Below are positions 1 through 14,300 of a stretch of 64,000 nt of DNA, in pieces. Position numbers and translations under genes: made by a program. The first letter of the stretch is position 1, and each line of letters begins with the position of its first letter. The notes under the pieces were generated by a model, which was given only the letters and a program-made list of their open reading frames with translations, was not told the DNA's origin and did no database searches. The DNA comes from Tridacna crocea (lineage: Eukaryota > Mollusca > Bivalvia > Cardiida > Cardiidae), in the NCBI GenBank assembly GCA_943736015.1, contig OX031061.1:53202192-53266191 (forward strand), read 5' to 3'.

Positions 1-90
1 CACTTTTACGATGCTCTTGTGACGCTTAGAGTCCATGGTCAGTTCGCTACGCAAATTTTGAGCATGGTCGAAACAAACGCCATGAAGTGG

Positions 91-208
91 CGATCACGAA
101 TCTTCCGATACGCTTCTATTACGATACATTTCTGTTGCGCTGTTGCCATTCTTGTTTCACTGAGCTTTGATTCGCAGCGTATTGACCAAATTTCGTGGAG
201 CATGGTAG
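91..208 (+). CDS. Candidate signal-peptide exon (weak)
   Basis: An ATG at 91 opens MKWRSRIFRYASITI followed by HFCCAVAILVSLSFDS. A basic start and a hydrophobic core fit a signal peptide. A possible donor (CTAC/gtgtat) would leave in phase 1, matching the entry phase of the first Ig exon. The donor is poor and the next exon is 4.3 kb away, so this could be chance; the true first exon may lie outside the window. Confidence 0.2.
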
Positions 209-209
209 G

Positions 210-1076
210 ACTACGTGTATACTGATGTCATCATTGGACTCAAAGGGGCCCGCAGAATGAACACGCTCACATTTTTGCCGATAGCAAATTATTATTCATT
301 CACTCGAGGCTAGTACCAAAAAGTAGATCTCAAGCCTGCTTATGCTGCTACGCCAAATAGACTTCACATTAGATTTGCCAGACAGTTCGTTCATTTGCGA
401 TTGTGTACTTGCTAATATCATAGCTTAAAAGAATGTTCTGTTTCAACTGCATATATACCTTTTTGGAACCCAGCTGTAGTCGCCAGTTTAAATATGAGAT
501 TTTTTTTTCCAAATTTGGGCCTGACTAGTACCGGTCTCCCATTTAGATAGACAAATTTCACTGAACCGCATTTTACCTGGAAAAAGCTTACATTGTATAT
601 GTATATATTTATCAGGTATGAATTACATTTGTACATCTTTGAATTTACTGAATGACAAATTGTCGTCATTAGATTACAGTGATCAAAGAAAATGCCTCAA
701 TTCTCTAACATTTGCTAGCCTTTTCCCTTCGCATACAAACATCTAAAATTGGGCTTGATGCAAGAACATTCAACATTTGGGTTTTTTGTACTGACAAAAT
801 GATGACTGTTAACATTTTTTGGCTTAGATACTTTGATGTCATAGTATAAACATGTAACATTATAAAGTAGACAAAAGAAATATGATTCTTGATACATTAT
901 AGGTGCATTCAAACTGATGAATTTACCTGTATACAATGGAACTATTTTTTGGAGACTCTTTACTAATCAGAATCTTACGCCAATTTTAACAAAAATGGCT
1001 GAACTCATGAATGATGACAGCCGTTTTGACACACCGATGGGTCTTAGTTTATAAGATTAAAAAACAAGTTATGGTC
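210..1076. other. Non-coding, AT-rich, nothing recognised
   Basis: Short open frames only, without splice sites of quality or protein likeness. A small hairpin element and unique sequence follow to 1903. Confidence 0.5.
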
Positions 1077-1471
1077 CTTTAAAGGTGGCCCTTCAGATTT
1101 TACAAAAATACCAAAAAAATCATCCTTATACTCCCAAAGCCTTATAATTATCATTCATTTAACCCCAGTAGTCTAAAACTATCCCACAACTAGATACCTT
1201 AGAGATTTACTACAACCAAGGTCGAAACTGAAGGGAAAAACGGTCTATTTTTACATGAGCAACTCGCTCATTTACATACTGGAAATATACAGACGAAGCT
1301 TCAAACATAGCATCCGAAGTTCAAGACATTATGTAAAATAATTACATGTTTGTCATGTTATGGAATTTAATGGTCATTAGTCACGTGCAAGTCACTTAAC
1401 ATTTCCAAAATGTTTTTTTGTTTTTTGCGGGAAATCTAAAAATAGTTTAAGAGGCTATCCACCTTTAAAAG
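1077..1471. mobile_element. MITE with CTTTAAAGGTGGC ends, copy 1
   Basis: The left end CTTTAAAGGTGGC is inverted at the right as CCACCTTTAAAAG. It aligns with 58037-58447 (shared CTTATACTCC, GGTCTATTTTTACATGA, AATAATTACATGTTTGT). About 395 bases, no coding. Confidence 0.75.
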
Positions 1472-1902
1472 ACATTTAAGCTTTTCAGAAAATCCCTCTC
1501 CTTCACATTTCCTATTATTCAGTCTGATTGGCCGTATGCTGTTTGGACAGCACACAAAGTAATCGATATTGGTCTTTCTTTCACCGGCGTTTGTGTCGCC
1601 ATTTTGAGTTCTGGTCATGTGACGAAAGTATCAAGTAATAACGGGCCACTTTCTGATCCCACTGCAGAGGTGAATGTGAATGATCCGGAGTGCAAGAGAG
1701 TATTAGTCTTTGTCCTACTTTTCTATCCAATCAGAACGCTCATATTTGAAAATTTTTGACCGTCTATCTTCCATAAACTACCCAAAGCAGGTTTATTTTG
1801 ATCATTTATCCATTTAAACGTCGCAGTTTATCTGGAGTTTATCTGGATTTACTGCGCATGCGTACCTAAACCCTACCCCCCTCATTAATATTCAACAATT
1901 AC

Positions 1903-2134
1903 TTAACCCTCTTCCAAACAAGCCTTTGTTTTTACCTGTCTGCAGTAGTCTACAAGTCTTTTGAAAACATTGTGGGAAAAGGAGAAATTGCTTGTAACGA
2001 GCAATTTCTCCTTTTCCCACAGTGTTTTCTGTCCGTTCGGATAATTTTCAACAATTGTTATGAAAGTTAAAATTGTCGTCTGCAAACTCTTCAGTTTGGA
2101 AGAGTCTGAAATTTGTCGTTTGGGAAAGGGTTAA
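1903..2134. mobile_element. piggyBac-like MITE with central hairpin (copy 1)
   Basis: TTAA at both ends, then CCCTCTTCCAAAC at the left and GTTTGGGAAAGGG at the right. A central perfect hairpin lies around GGAGAAATTGCTtGTAACgAGC. TTAA target sites with CCC...GGG termini are the signature of piggyBac-type elements. 232 bases, non-coding. Confidence 0.82.
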
Positions 2135-2503
2135 ATTAGGTCTAGCACATACCAAGTAGATCTACAAGTTACGCCGTTGAAAAAAAAAAAAGTAAAACAC
2201 AGATACAATCTATGTAATAAAAGCCGATCAATTGATCTAGATCTATATGGTCGGTTGTCCTCTGAAACATACCACCTGAAGCTTGAAATAAGCTGTTGTT
2301 ACAGGGTTTAAGAAATAAATCGACGATATGTTGAAATGTTAAGAAAAAAATAATGCTGTGCAAGTAAATCTGTAGAAATTTTCATAGACTGAGTGTAGTC
2401 GTTACTTCCTCAAAATCTTGGTCAAATTCTGCCATATTTCACATTGTTTAACACTGGCGATAGTCAAGCGTGAACTGGAAATGAAGCTGATAATGACGGT
2501 TCT

Positions 2504-2709
2504 TTAACCCTTTGCAATATGACAAATTTTAGACCATTCCAAATTGAAAGCATTGGCAGATATCAAATTTTGAAAGTGGAACAAATGAAGTTGAGTTTTT
2601 TGACAGGGTAGAAAAAATTGTAGTAACCGGAGAAAATGCCAATAACCAGAATTTTCTCCTTTTCCAAAAATAAACTTCCTTCCCAATTGATTGTTTGGTA
2701 AAGGATTAA
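2504..2709. mobile_element. piggyBac-like MITE (copy 2, diverged)
   Basis: TTAACCCTTTGCAATATGAC at the left and TTTGGTAAAGGATTAA at the right, with a decayed central hairpin (GGAGAAAATGCC...AATTTTCTCC). Same family as 1903-2134, only 370 bases away. Confidence 0.75.
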
Positions 2710-2907
2710 ATACTACGTGGTCGTGTACGCGGTTTAGCCGGGCCGATAAATTACGTCATATTTAGCGATGATGCAATGATGACGTTTCTTTAGCGAATCA
2801 GCCAACTCCATATATGGGTGAAAGGGCATTTCTTTGTGAATAGTGGATTCCTTATATGGAACATTATTTTGGCAATGATGTAATGTGGGCGGAAAAAGTC
2901 TAAGTCA

Positions 2908-3018
2908 GTTAAACGCTAAGAAGTTCAAAATTAAACGATTTAAACAGCCACAGTCGGTCGCTACGCTCCCTCCTTTTGGCTGTTTAAATCGTTTAATTTT
3001 GACTTCTTAGCGTTTAAC
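2908..3018. repeat. Palindrome with 43-base arms
   Basis: GTTAAACGCTAAGAAGTTCA and onward is inverted at the right, ending CTTCTTAGCGTTTAAC. The loop CAGTCGGTCGCTACGCTCCC is unpaired. No second copy was found in the window. Confidence 0.75.
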
Positions 3019-3225
3019 TATTACATCAAGCTATTGAACCTGCAAATGTTCAGTACTATAGTGACGTCACGAACTTACGTCATTGTTACGTCATGAACCA
3101 GCAGTTTTGCCGCGCTATAGTTATGAATGAAATGGACATTATATAAATACGCAATGTTAGATTTTCAATGAAAAAAGCAGTTAGTAACGTTCAAGTGCAT
3201 ATTTGTTCTCTGTGATATAGAATGA

Positions 3226-3373
3226 TAAGGAATGAAGAGATTTTTTTTTTGTTTTCATGGAGGTATGAAAAAAAAAAAAAAACCTAATCACACTTTTGTA
3301 TGAAAATGCAGTGTGATTTTTTTTTTTTTATACCTCCATGAAAACAACAAAAAAAAATATCTTCATTCCTTAA
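3226..3373. repeat. A/T-run palindromic element (copy 1)
   Basis: TAAGGAATGAAGAGA followed by long T and A runs is inverted as TCTTCATTCCTTA. The centre contains CACACTTTTGTATGAAAATG. A shorter copy lies at 3871-3963 and a half copy at about 3585-3620. Confidence 0.72.
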
Positions 3374-4511
3374 ATAAACATTATTTGTAATGAAAAAGAA
3401 ATTACGCATGTATTGTTTCACTTATGAAAACTCGTAACATTTCTGTCTATTATTACATACATTTTAAAAACTTAATGTTAGCAATCAAACATGTAACACA
3501 TAACCTTTATTACACAAAACATCATGTTATAATTTAATATCAGTTGTTTTCATGAACGTTTGTATGTTCTGATTGGCTGAAAAAAAAAATTCATAGCTCC
3601 ATGAAAAAAAAAAAAATCACCTTGTGCCGGAACTACTTTTGCTGAAGGTTACTTTTGCGGGTCGTACACACTGCTTTTGCTACTTTACTTTCATTCTGTT
3701 GGTTAATTTTCAGTATTGGAGATCTGAAAACTGCTTCCCTATTATATTATTGAGACATACAAATAAGAGTGGAAGGGACTTTAGAAACTCCAACATTCAA
3801 TTTAAAACTAAAGAAAATGAATGTAGTTGAATTATTTCTGTGGCTGTATGTTGTCTGTTATATCAAATTATAAGGAATGAAGAGATTTTTTTTTTTTTTT
3901 CGTGGAGGAATGAAAAAAAAGTAATCACACTTTTGTATGAAACCGCTTCTCTTCATTCCTTAAATAAACAGTGTTCTGTTCAGAGAATCATACTGGTTTG
4001 CATATATTTACCAATGTCAATTTTTCAAGCTTTGTCTGAAACTCAAAATTAAAGTACAACACATAGATGTAACAAGTGTAATTTCATGGAGACCGGAACA
4101 TATTTCACTGACAAATATTTTGAAAACAACTCTCAGTCTGTTTTAGATGCTTAACTTGATTTTATAGCCATGTTAACAAGTGCTAGATGGCAATATTCAT
4201 TTATCTTCAAGTATGCCCCCGTACAAAATGAACGAATTTCACCGTAACAATGTAGTCTCGGTAGCAATGTTCAACTGTTTATTTTACTATTGTGTCAAAA
4301 GATAATGAAGATGAGAGCAACCAAACCTTCTTCCTGAGGATTTGAACTATTCAAAAGTGTATTCAAACCAACTATATAGCAGCTATAGTGTTACCTCCGT
4401 TCATTTTTTCGGGGGTGGGGGGTGGGTAGATAGATCATGTTCTAGGCTATTTATAGGTATTTGGTTTGATTTAATCACAAAAGTTTCACAGTCTCGCGTA
4501 TATTTTTATAG

Positions 4512-4787
4512 ACGGTCCCACTAAGCCGGTAATTCATTGTGAACAACACCTCATCACCGGCCAAACTGTTGACGTCATTCATGGGTATGATCTGTCTCTC
4601 ACGTGTTCTGCAAATGGAGATCCTCCGCCCAAGTATACTTGGAATGAAGGTGCAGGGAAGAATATTACAGTGGCTATCAAGATGGATAACTTGGTATACA
4701 ACTGTACAGCCACTAATGAGTTAAAACCTGACTATGGCAATCAGATATCTAAGTCAGCGTCAAGTATTGTCCATGTCAATCGACTAT
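4512..4787 (+). CDS. Exon: Ig-like domain 1 of the receptor
   Basis: The acceptor is tttttatag and the donor CTAT/gtaagt. Phase 1 to 1, 92 codons. The B-strand cysteine lies in LSLTCSANGDPPPKYTW, which is followed by the C-strand Trp and the F-strand cysteine in YNCTATNE. N-glycosylation sequons NIT and NCT are present. This is the first exon I can place with confidence. Its phase-1 entry requires an upstream exon, so it is not the start of the protein. Confidence 0.85.
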
Positions 4788-5339
4788 GTAAGTTATATTA
4801 ATTGGCATTATTTCATATACATAAAAGCAGAATTTTTCCTTTTTCTTTTAGGTTTAAAGAGGTAAAACAAGTTTTTTTGCATGCTCAGAAAAAGAGATCA
4901 ATAAAAGCTCGACCTTAGCACAGTGTAAAAAGACCAATACTTCTAGCGTATCATTTAAAGAATTAAAGAAGAGGTAAATTTTTCAAATCATTGTTTGTTT
5001 TTACATCAGTCGAGTGATAGATAACAAAGCAAATATTTGTCCTCAATTTATACATAATGATCTGATCGTTGTAATAATACAGAATGCGATTTTTTCTTAC
5101 TTTTTCATATCTTAACTTGTTCAGACTTAACGGACTAAAGTATCCGACCAAGAGCAAATATACGAGATATCTCATTCTGTGCAATCGTGTAATTGTCTGG
5201 GGTTTGTCAGGTTGTATTAAACCTATCTTATCTATAAACTATTTCAACGACTAAATATTCTACGATAAGGTAACATTTTTGGATCTTAAAGAAAAAACTC
5301 TTACTCGCATACTTTGCCGACATACTGACCCCCCCACCT

Positions 5340-5377
<38 letters not shown>

Positions 5378-8300
5378 CTAACTACTCGAGGGAAATTGTA
5401 GACTATTGCAATATTTTTCTTATGCAGACAAACCGCACACGATGCCAGTTATTAAATACAATAACACGAGTGAACGAACTTATAATCTGACACAGTGGTT
5501 TAAAGTCGCTGAAAATTCATCCTTCAGTATGATTTGTGATAGTTCTGACGGCCAACCTCCACCTAGCTACAAATGGACTGGTGCGGCGAGTTCTGTGAAT
5601 GGATTTCTTGATATCAGAGAAATAAAGCGATCACCGTCTATCGATGCTGATGGAACATCTTACTACCAATATACCTGTATAGTGCAAAATGAAATGGTCA
5701 GTACCTGCGGAGATCGATCACGGAACGGTACTCTAATTCGAGATGTGACAGTAGGTGTGCTTTGTAAGTATGATAACCTTATCTTTTTCATATAGAAATA
5801 ATCGTTCGTCTTCGGTCCATTTATTCTCCGGAAAAAAGTAAGAACAGTCAAAATACTGGCTTCAGTATTCAATATGTAATCTTCGCTATTTAGGTATCAT
5901 TAGTAAAAACAGTAACGCAAATAGATATTTGCAGTTGGATCAACTTACACCTCAACCATAAATGAGTTGAATTTTTAAGCTTCTTTCACTAGGTTAACTT
6001 CACAGTTTACAAACCAGTTGTAGATTACAAGACTCAAGCTCTTTCCCTCTCTCTAATGAACTATATACATGAATTACATGTATGTCCAGTGCAGTGCATT
6101 CAGAAACTACTTCATATTAATTTATGTTCATCCTTATGTAGTATTTTTAAAGCGGAGTCACCTACAGTATTCTTTATACTGAAATATGTATTTGACTAAT
6201 TCTCAAAGCCCTTACTTTACCGTCAAAAGGTCCTGAATTGTTATATTATTTGATCTCCTCCTGCTGCCGATTTTTAGGCCGACTTCTAGCCCTTTCATAC
6301 ATTCCTTTTATTTCTTTTTACCTGTAGTGTGTCGCTAGGATATAGAAAAATCAAGCTGATAAATCCGCGATGCCGACAGTTTTCTTTTTTGTAGATATTT
6401 TATAGCCTGCGAAGTCATCACCATAAAAAATGACGGATTTTTAGTAATAAGATAATTTCACCTACAGTTATCTTTGAATAAGTACATGAGCTATGCTCTG
6501 AGAAAAGGAGGCGTAATGCATCTGCGAAAAGTATCGAGCCATGCAGCCTGCGCAGTCAGCAAAGGCTAACCTGGGCCGAAACATTGTGCTATAAGTCAAT
6601 TTTCTGTGTGTACAAGAACCATTCTACCACCTAATAAAGTCGGTTCTTTTAAAAAAGTGGCTATTATTGATCACTGACTATGTGTTATGTGTTGATTCGT
6701 CCGGTATTATGTATCACGGAGATGCATTAAGCCCCCTCTTGCCAGAGCATGGCTCAAATACATATTTTTTCTTTACTTTTCTTATCCTTAATTTTCTCTG
6801 CAAAAACTCGTTTGACGTCTAGGCGATTTTATGAATAAAGGTTTCAAGCGTACCAGCGGATTCTCATTTACGTGATGACATTCTATGTTTTTTCAAGGCA
6901 AGTCAAATTTCAGAAGTAGTCAAATAGATGTTGTGCTAGGATAATGATGATTATAATTGTTTTCGTTGTTATCGTTATTATTTGCAAATTTATGCGTTTG
7001 GCAATCAATTGTTAAAATCATTTCATAAATTTTTCCGACCCTCATGCTAGGTTTGTAACACGTCATGGTTTAAAGTAAGGGAAAAGAAAGATAAAAAGAA
7101 CTGTTTTTAATTGTATCATGTGTTTCCTTCACTAACAAAGATCCAGCCGTGTTAGACCCACATTATAATCAAACTGCTGAAGAGGGAAAAGACGTTTTTC
7201 TGAGTACAACAGTTACAACTCATGGCAGTCCCAGAGAAACATACAAATGGTTGTATAGTAAAACAGAGATTGGAAGTAAAATTGAACTGGCTAACAGTCT
7301 TACGCATACTATACAGAACATCTCCAGGAGTGAGGCTGGATTTTATACTATAGCGGCCACAAATCTCTTCGACCCTACTGGTTTTCCGGCTGAAGATAAA
7401 ACTGTATCACAAACATTCTATTTGAATGTGTTTTGTAAGTAACTGATAACTACACATTTTGGTGGTTTTCGATTCAGTATAGATTTCTGTGTAAATATGT
7501 CTCAGTGGTCAGCTCTATTTAGCAATCAACCTTCTGATAGAAAGCAAATTCATCGGAGTTAATCTGTAAAGAGTGGTCACCTGTCTTGGGAAAGCACAGT
7601 TTTAATGTTGCCTGTGTGCTAGTTTAATACAAGTTTCAAGCATAAGAAAATATTGATTTGATGTTATTAATGCATTTATATGCACAACTTTGTTTTAAGG
7701 TAGTGGACCCGTAATACTTCTATTGCAGCATGGCATAAAATTTCTTGACAGTTGATAAAGACAGATTTATACAGATATCATATTTTTGCACATTTTTAAC
7801 CGACGAGGAATTCCTTTGACGACTATCTTGAAATTATTTGTTGATACTTTTTATTAGTTTCCAGAAAAGGAGGTCACTCTGATTTTTCTTTGCAATGAGA
7901 ATATAGTGGTTTTGGATTTTTAAATGATAATTCTAGGAAAGATAAAAGGGAAAAATTGGCTAGGTGAAAGTAATATAATAATATTCATTTTTAATCTTAG
8001 CAAATTTTGTAGGGTAATATTACAGTTGAAAGAGCTGTTTTCTATTACGGATCCACTAAGTTAGTATTCAAGGATTTACCGATGAACAGGTTAGGTATCA
8101 TTTTTGTTTTATCAATCTTTTTTTATTTTGATTTTCAAACAAACAAAGACGGGAATGTGCGTGGCCTTGTGCGAATTTCGTTCATATGACAAATTTGTAG
8201 ATATGCATTCAGATTGTTTTTTTTTACTACGTCGGTTTATTCTTCCGTGTATTCTTATTGATTATTACAAGTGTGTGCTTCAATATTGCATAGTGAAACT

Positions 8301-11300
8301 CGGAATAATGTTTAATCAAACCATGTGTCATTTTTTTTTCCAGACTTCTTTTCTAGGAGCAATTACACAGAGATAGGAAAACTGATTGTATATGTATAAC
8401 AAAGGGCAACGCATTTTACGCTAATATTTCTTGCCATCATTTATGAAAAAATCCACTTGAAATATCAGAGGTAACCCGTGATATGCCAATTGATTGCTAT
8501 TTTTATATTACTTCCAGATACCACAAGTATTTCTCACTTTACAATCGGTGGGCAACAAGATTACTCAACTTACAATGAAAACGATACCGATATAGAATTT
8601 AGATGCCATGTTGATAGTAATCCCTCATCTGATATGGAGCTGTTTGCAGTAACATACAGAGATGACGGAAGAATAGCAGGGGAAAAATCGACATTTGCAC
8701 TCGTGTATACAATACATACTGCGACATGCTTTGACATGGGGATATACCGTTGTACTGGAAAGAATAATTACACAAGGACACCCGTTTCAATGGAGGCACG
8801 ACTTTTTGTGAGATGTAAGTGATTCTCTTTTAGGATGGATTTGTAGGCAGGCATGCAGCCACGCACATACCGGACAATGAAAATCAAAGATCATATTGCA
8901 CACCCTGCGCAAACTTTATTACTCTTAATCTTTACAAAAACACACAAAAATTTACAGTAAGTTAGTCATAAATTACTCCAGCATCTCTACTGAGACCCCC
9001 TCCCTAAAGATTTCTTGGCTAGGAGGGGTTCTAAAAAAGGCACACAGAACGTTGGCTTCTTAACGCACTCATAGAACCAAAGTGATATTCCATTTTCGTT
9101 ACTAGTCGGTGAATCTTAATGGCGATCTAGGTTAAAATCTTTGAAGCAGAAATCTGGCGATGAAATAAAGATTTGAAATGTCAGATAATGTAATATATTT
9201 GAAAATCATCAATTCATAGCTGATAATATATTGTTGCAAGATAAAGCCAGTCACACGGAGAAAAATCGAAACTTTTTTCAATAAACCCCTCCCTCTTCTT
9301 TATTTTCGCAGTACTTCGCCTGTTTGTAAAATCGTTACGGACTCTTTCCCACGATGTTCATTCATAACCTTGAAAAATACTACTCGTAGTTATCATGTGC
9401 CTTGTCCTCCGTATTTCTATCTCATTATCCATTTTTACACGAATACCATACATACAAACAAACTAATCTGGATGAGAAATTATTTTCGATGCCAGGTCAC
9501 CCTATCTTTTTTCCTAATTTTAAAATGCATTTTTCTGCAAGTGACTTGTTATGATCGATTACACAATGAGAGACTGTTATCTTTATGATTATTTCCATAC
9601 TATTGAATGTTATGTCAAATGCATTTAACAATTGCATTTTTTGTGTGTGGGTGCGTGTTGTGTGTATGTGTATGTTTTGTCGCTTTTGGGCATTTTAAAA
9701 ATAACTGTGTAACAAGCGGTACCTGCAAATGAAAACAAAATGTGTCCTGCATGGCTCAGTGAGGCAGATATAGAAATTGTAATTCGGGTTTGAGAATGAA
9801 TGAATATTGTTTTACTGCCCGTCGACACCAAAGGTCATTGGGCGCACTGACAACTAATGATACGCATTCAATTGTTGATACTGTAAAGTTACAGCAAAAA
9901 TAAAGCTCTTAGCTGTGTAAAAACTAAAAGAACAAACATTCAAATGACTTATAGTAAAAAAAACAATTACATTCAATAGAACCCAATATTATATATATAT
10001 ATTTTGAAGAAATTTACCACTTTTGAGAACTGGAAAATAGATTCGAACTTTACAGTATCAAATAGAATCAATAGATTGTCAACATGAGAAAAAAAACACT
10101 TTCTCTTGTAAGAGCAAAGGCTGCACAGTGTACAAGTTCATGTTTGACAGTAAGAGATGCACTGAAGCAAATACACTGTGGTGCTTCTTCTCCTTTGAGA
10201 AGTTACCAGTGCGTAATAAGTGCGTCATATATGTATGACCGAAGATGGGCCAAGATTATTTCCTCGCGGCGATTGTCCACAATCCTGGAGGCCACACGAC
10301 AAGAATTCACTGTAAACAACTTGTTATTTTGTTTACTGGGTTATTCCATGATTGCTGCCATACCCTTTTATCAAAATCATTGACCAATGGTTTAAAAGTT
10401 ATCAAAGGCAAAAATCAGGTGCCAGTGCCTTCTTTGTAGCTCAATCTGTCTCTTTATTGCAACTTAAAATACCAGTGTGGCTGGGAAGCCAACAAAATAC
10501 AAGATCAGCAGTAACAGAGATTCCAGAAATTTTGTTAAGCTGATTAACTATCAACGGATTGTCCGTTCTCTCATTTTCGAGTGCTGACATAGGTGATAGT
10601 GAATCAGTGAAAATAGTGTAGCGCCAGTAAGCGAAACTGTTTTAATTAACCATTGAGTATAACAGCTGCCGCGACTTTTTCTCCATCTTTTGAACCATTT
10701 GTACAAATGTGTTCATAGTTGTAATGCTGCTCTTTAATCTCAAGAAATTGGTTCTGAAATACTAAGGTATTTGTTGTAGCTTTTTTAATTGGCAGCAAGA
10801 CTAAATAAAAAAGGTTGAGTTCCTTGAAGTCCATAAAGGAACGTGTGAGATTTTATGTTCAGCCACATTCTTTAGATCGAAATCAAGTAAATGTACATCG
10901 TCTTCGCAGCGCATACTGAATGGCGGTATAACTCTTTCCCTCATCTGTATGCATACAGAGGTTCAAACACAACTTTATGCGTAGGATTGTCAGGAAGAGA
11001 TTTTAACTTAAAATAATATTACATTGAAAGTTCCTTCCTACGTATATTCAAAGATGGTACATTTGCCTCTGCATATAAACTATTTACAGGGGATGTTTTA
11101 AAGGTGCCAAGTGATAAGCGTGAACTCTAATGTGGAGAATGCAGTTTACGAAGGTACGGTTGCCTCGCTAACCCGTATACAACGCAGCCGTAATCTAACT
11201 TGGAAAAGACACGGGATGTGTAGTCTCAAAAAAACTTTTATGTCAGCTACTCAGTCCATGCTGGGGACGACACGTAAAGGATTAAGAGCTTTCTTGTAAT

Positions 11301-14300
11301 TATTGCTCAGGTAATTGATCTGAGGAATAAACGACAGCTTAGAGTCAAATAAAACACATTATAATATAAATTCAGGGACGACCCAAATGTGTATCCCATC
11401 TAGCATAGTTCTGGGTCTAGATGATTTTTATTTTTACTGGCAGAAATGCATGAATTTGGTCTTGGATTTATGCATTGTTTAAAACTTGTGACTGCCGTTC
11501 AATGGTATGCATATCCATGGACCTATAGCAAATGAAAAATCGTCAATAAAAAGCATTCCACGATACAACAGACTCGACAATATTGTTTATCTGACACTAT
11601 AGAATGCAACAGAAAGAATGCCTCCCAAGGTTCATGGGGTTTGGGATAAGTATTTCCTACCCGTACGCTAAACTGACGTTCATTCAGAAATGTCGAAATG
11701 AAATGAGCAATACTTTCCAAAACGTCTAGCTTACCGGTTACTTTAAGTATATTTAGAAAGTACAGGGTGTTTCGTATTATCTGTCCTTATTCTTGGAGTC
11801 AATATTTTCTACTAATTACAATCAAACTGAAAGACAAAATGAGATTTCATCTGATTTTTAGTACATAGACATTACTGTTTTAATAAACATTGAGCCACCA
11901 ATAGGCCTCCTCCTCACCCAGAAGGAATTTTCAGCAGTATTATTTTCTGAAACCCCAATGTCTCATGAGGACTTTGTCACAGTTTGCCATCTAACGATCG
12001 GGACTTTTGCGAATTATAGAGGTCAAATGTCATGAAGTACGCAGATGCATACAAGATACCAAAGAATCGCAGTTCTGGTTGCATTTTCATTATATTTTCT
12101 ACATTTGTCAGAAACATGTACTGATGGGTTCATACACTCGTATTTATAGTAAAAAAAAAATTCACAGAGAAATGTGTCTAGAAAAGGAATTTTGTTTGAA
12201 TCAAATTTCATGACATTTCCTGGTATTAAAGATATTAACAGTGTTTTGCAGTTATCACTTCTATGGTCCACGATGATTTGCCACATCGAATTGTACTGTA
12301 TTAAACCAAGTGTATAAAGTTGTTAAGATGTTTTTTCTTAATGGTGGTCCTTCATAGAGTTCGAATCTAATATGAAGTTGTCTGTTTTTGAAATGATAAC
12401 ATTGATATTAATCAAAGGTGCCATTTGTATTTAAAAAAAAAAAAAAACAAAAAAAAACCCTATGCCTACATGTTTAAGGTACTTTCTATTTATGTCTGTT
12501 GACTTTGTTTAAATCTTTTTTTCTGTATACCTACTGTTCAGTAGACAAATATATGTGTTGTACTGTCAAGCAAAGCTTAAATTATATTAAACATATATTT
12601 TGAATTTTCTGAAAGTGCCACACACATATTTTGTATAATGTAGGTCCTTTTACCATCTGTCATGCTCACTAGATCTGGTGTTATTTCATGTTTATAAATT
12701 ATTCTTTTTTGTGACTATGTACAACTGTGTACTTGTCCTGTAATAAACTTTTGTTCTGTTCTGTTCTGATATTTACAACAGATCTTTCCATGCTATATGA
12801 CAGTCCATTTACTATCACATTAATGCAGTCATTACTGTTATCGAATCCCCCATGACATAGTTAGAATATATTTCACTTGTCAGCTAAATCATTGGTATTA
12901 TTTATATTCTATACGATCTAATACAAGTATTGCATGCCTATGATACTGGGAGTATCCTGTAAATATCATGAAAATTCAATAAATGTTTTGTTCTATTCAC
13001 AATATGACATTTTTACTACAACTGAAAAAAAATCAGAATCTGTGCAAAGAGGGCTTGAATAAAACCTTTTCTGAAACACTCTGGGCTTGTTATTCTCTCA
13101 ATAATTCAAAGGTAGCATTTTGCAAAACAGGATTTACTTTTCCGTCACAGCATAGACTGTGGGAATAACAAAGCAAGTTAGAAAAAAACAACTATGACCC
13201 CTATCAGATCACTGATCATCTCTTTCTGCAGATGGGCAATCATTGGTGCATCAGTCATATGGAGTAGCACAGCAAAAAATGCAGCCCATCATTGCATAGG
13301 AAACAATATCCTGGAAATAACAATAACCCCATGATTGTAATACCAAATGAAAAAAAAATCCATCTGTTAATGCGCAATGATACAGTTAGGCTGATATTGG
13401 ATGACGTGTCTTAGTATAGTGCAGCAGGCATATTCATTTTGAAATACGACAGGTAAATTCATATGCATGTTTGATAGAGTTAAAACAAAACTCATGCACA
13501 GGCCTTTTGTCCGAAACAGAAATGAGTAGAGTTTCTAATCATCTATCAAAAAGGTAAATAATAACTAACCAGTTAAAATATCGCAAACGCTTCTGTCTCT
13601 GTTAGATGTGTACAATATCAATCAAGCTTTACAAAAAAGCATGTTTTGAATTTATACAGATGATAAACCTCTACAATACATACAGTGTAAATGAGTAAAG
13701 GAAGACATAGCCCTAAAACTATGCATTCAGAAATCAAGAAGTTATACATATGCAAGAAAAAGATTATCTGAGCAATAAAAGGATTGCCATGTGAACGATG
13801 ATAATTTTCGTCACCTTTACACAAAAAATATGTGAATGACAAGAAAATAAATAGTACATGGTAACACACAAAATGACCTTCATTACAAAGTTAACATAAT
13901 TGGGAGACAAAATGGACAAACATACATTGAAAAAAACATGGCTCTTCATTGCATAGTTTAAGACATAAACATATTATTTAAAACTCAATAGATCTACATC
14001 TCATTTCCAACATTCATACTTATTCATGTTTTTAAGTCATGGCAAATTGTTTCATATCATCTCTTTGTTTCTTTATCTTAAGCAGTTAACATAACTCGGA
14101 ACATGTTAGAACAGAAAAACAACAACCACAGTTTTTATTACAAAAACATGTTGCCACAAATATGAAGCATGAGAATGATGATGGTCAAAGTTTTACTGAG
14201 CAAAATACAAGCATGAATGACATTCACTGTGTCACTTTTGTCCTCTGTAAATGAATACTGAACTACAAATTTCGATAACAAGTGCATCCACCCTTTTGAA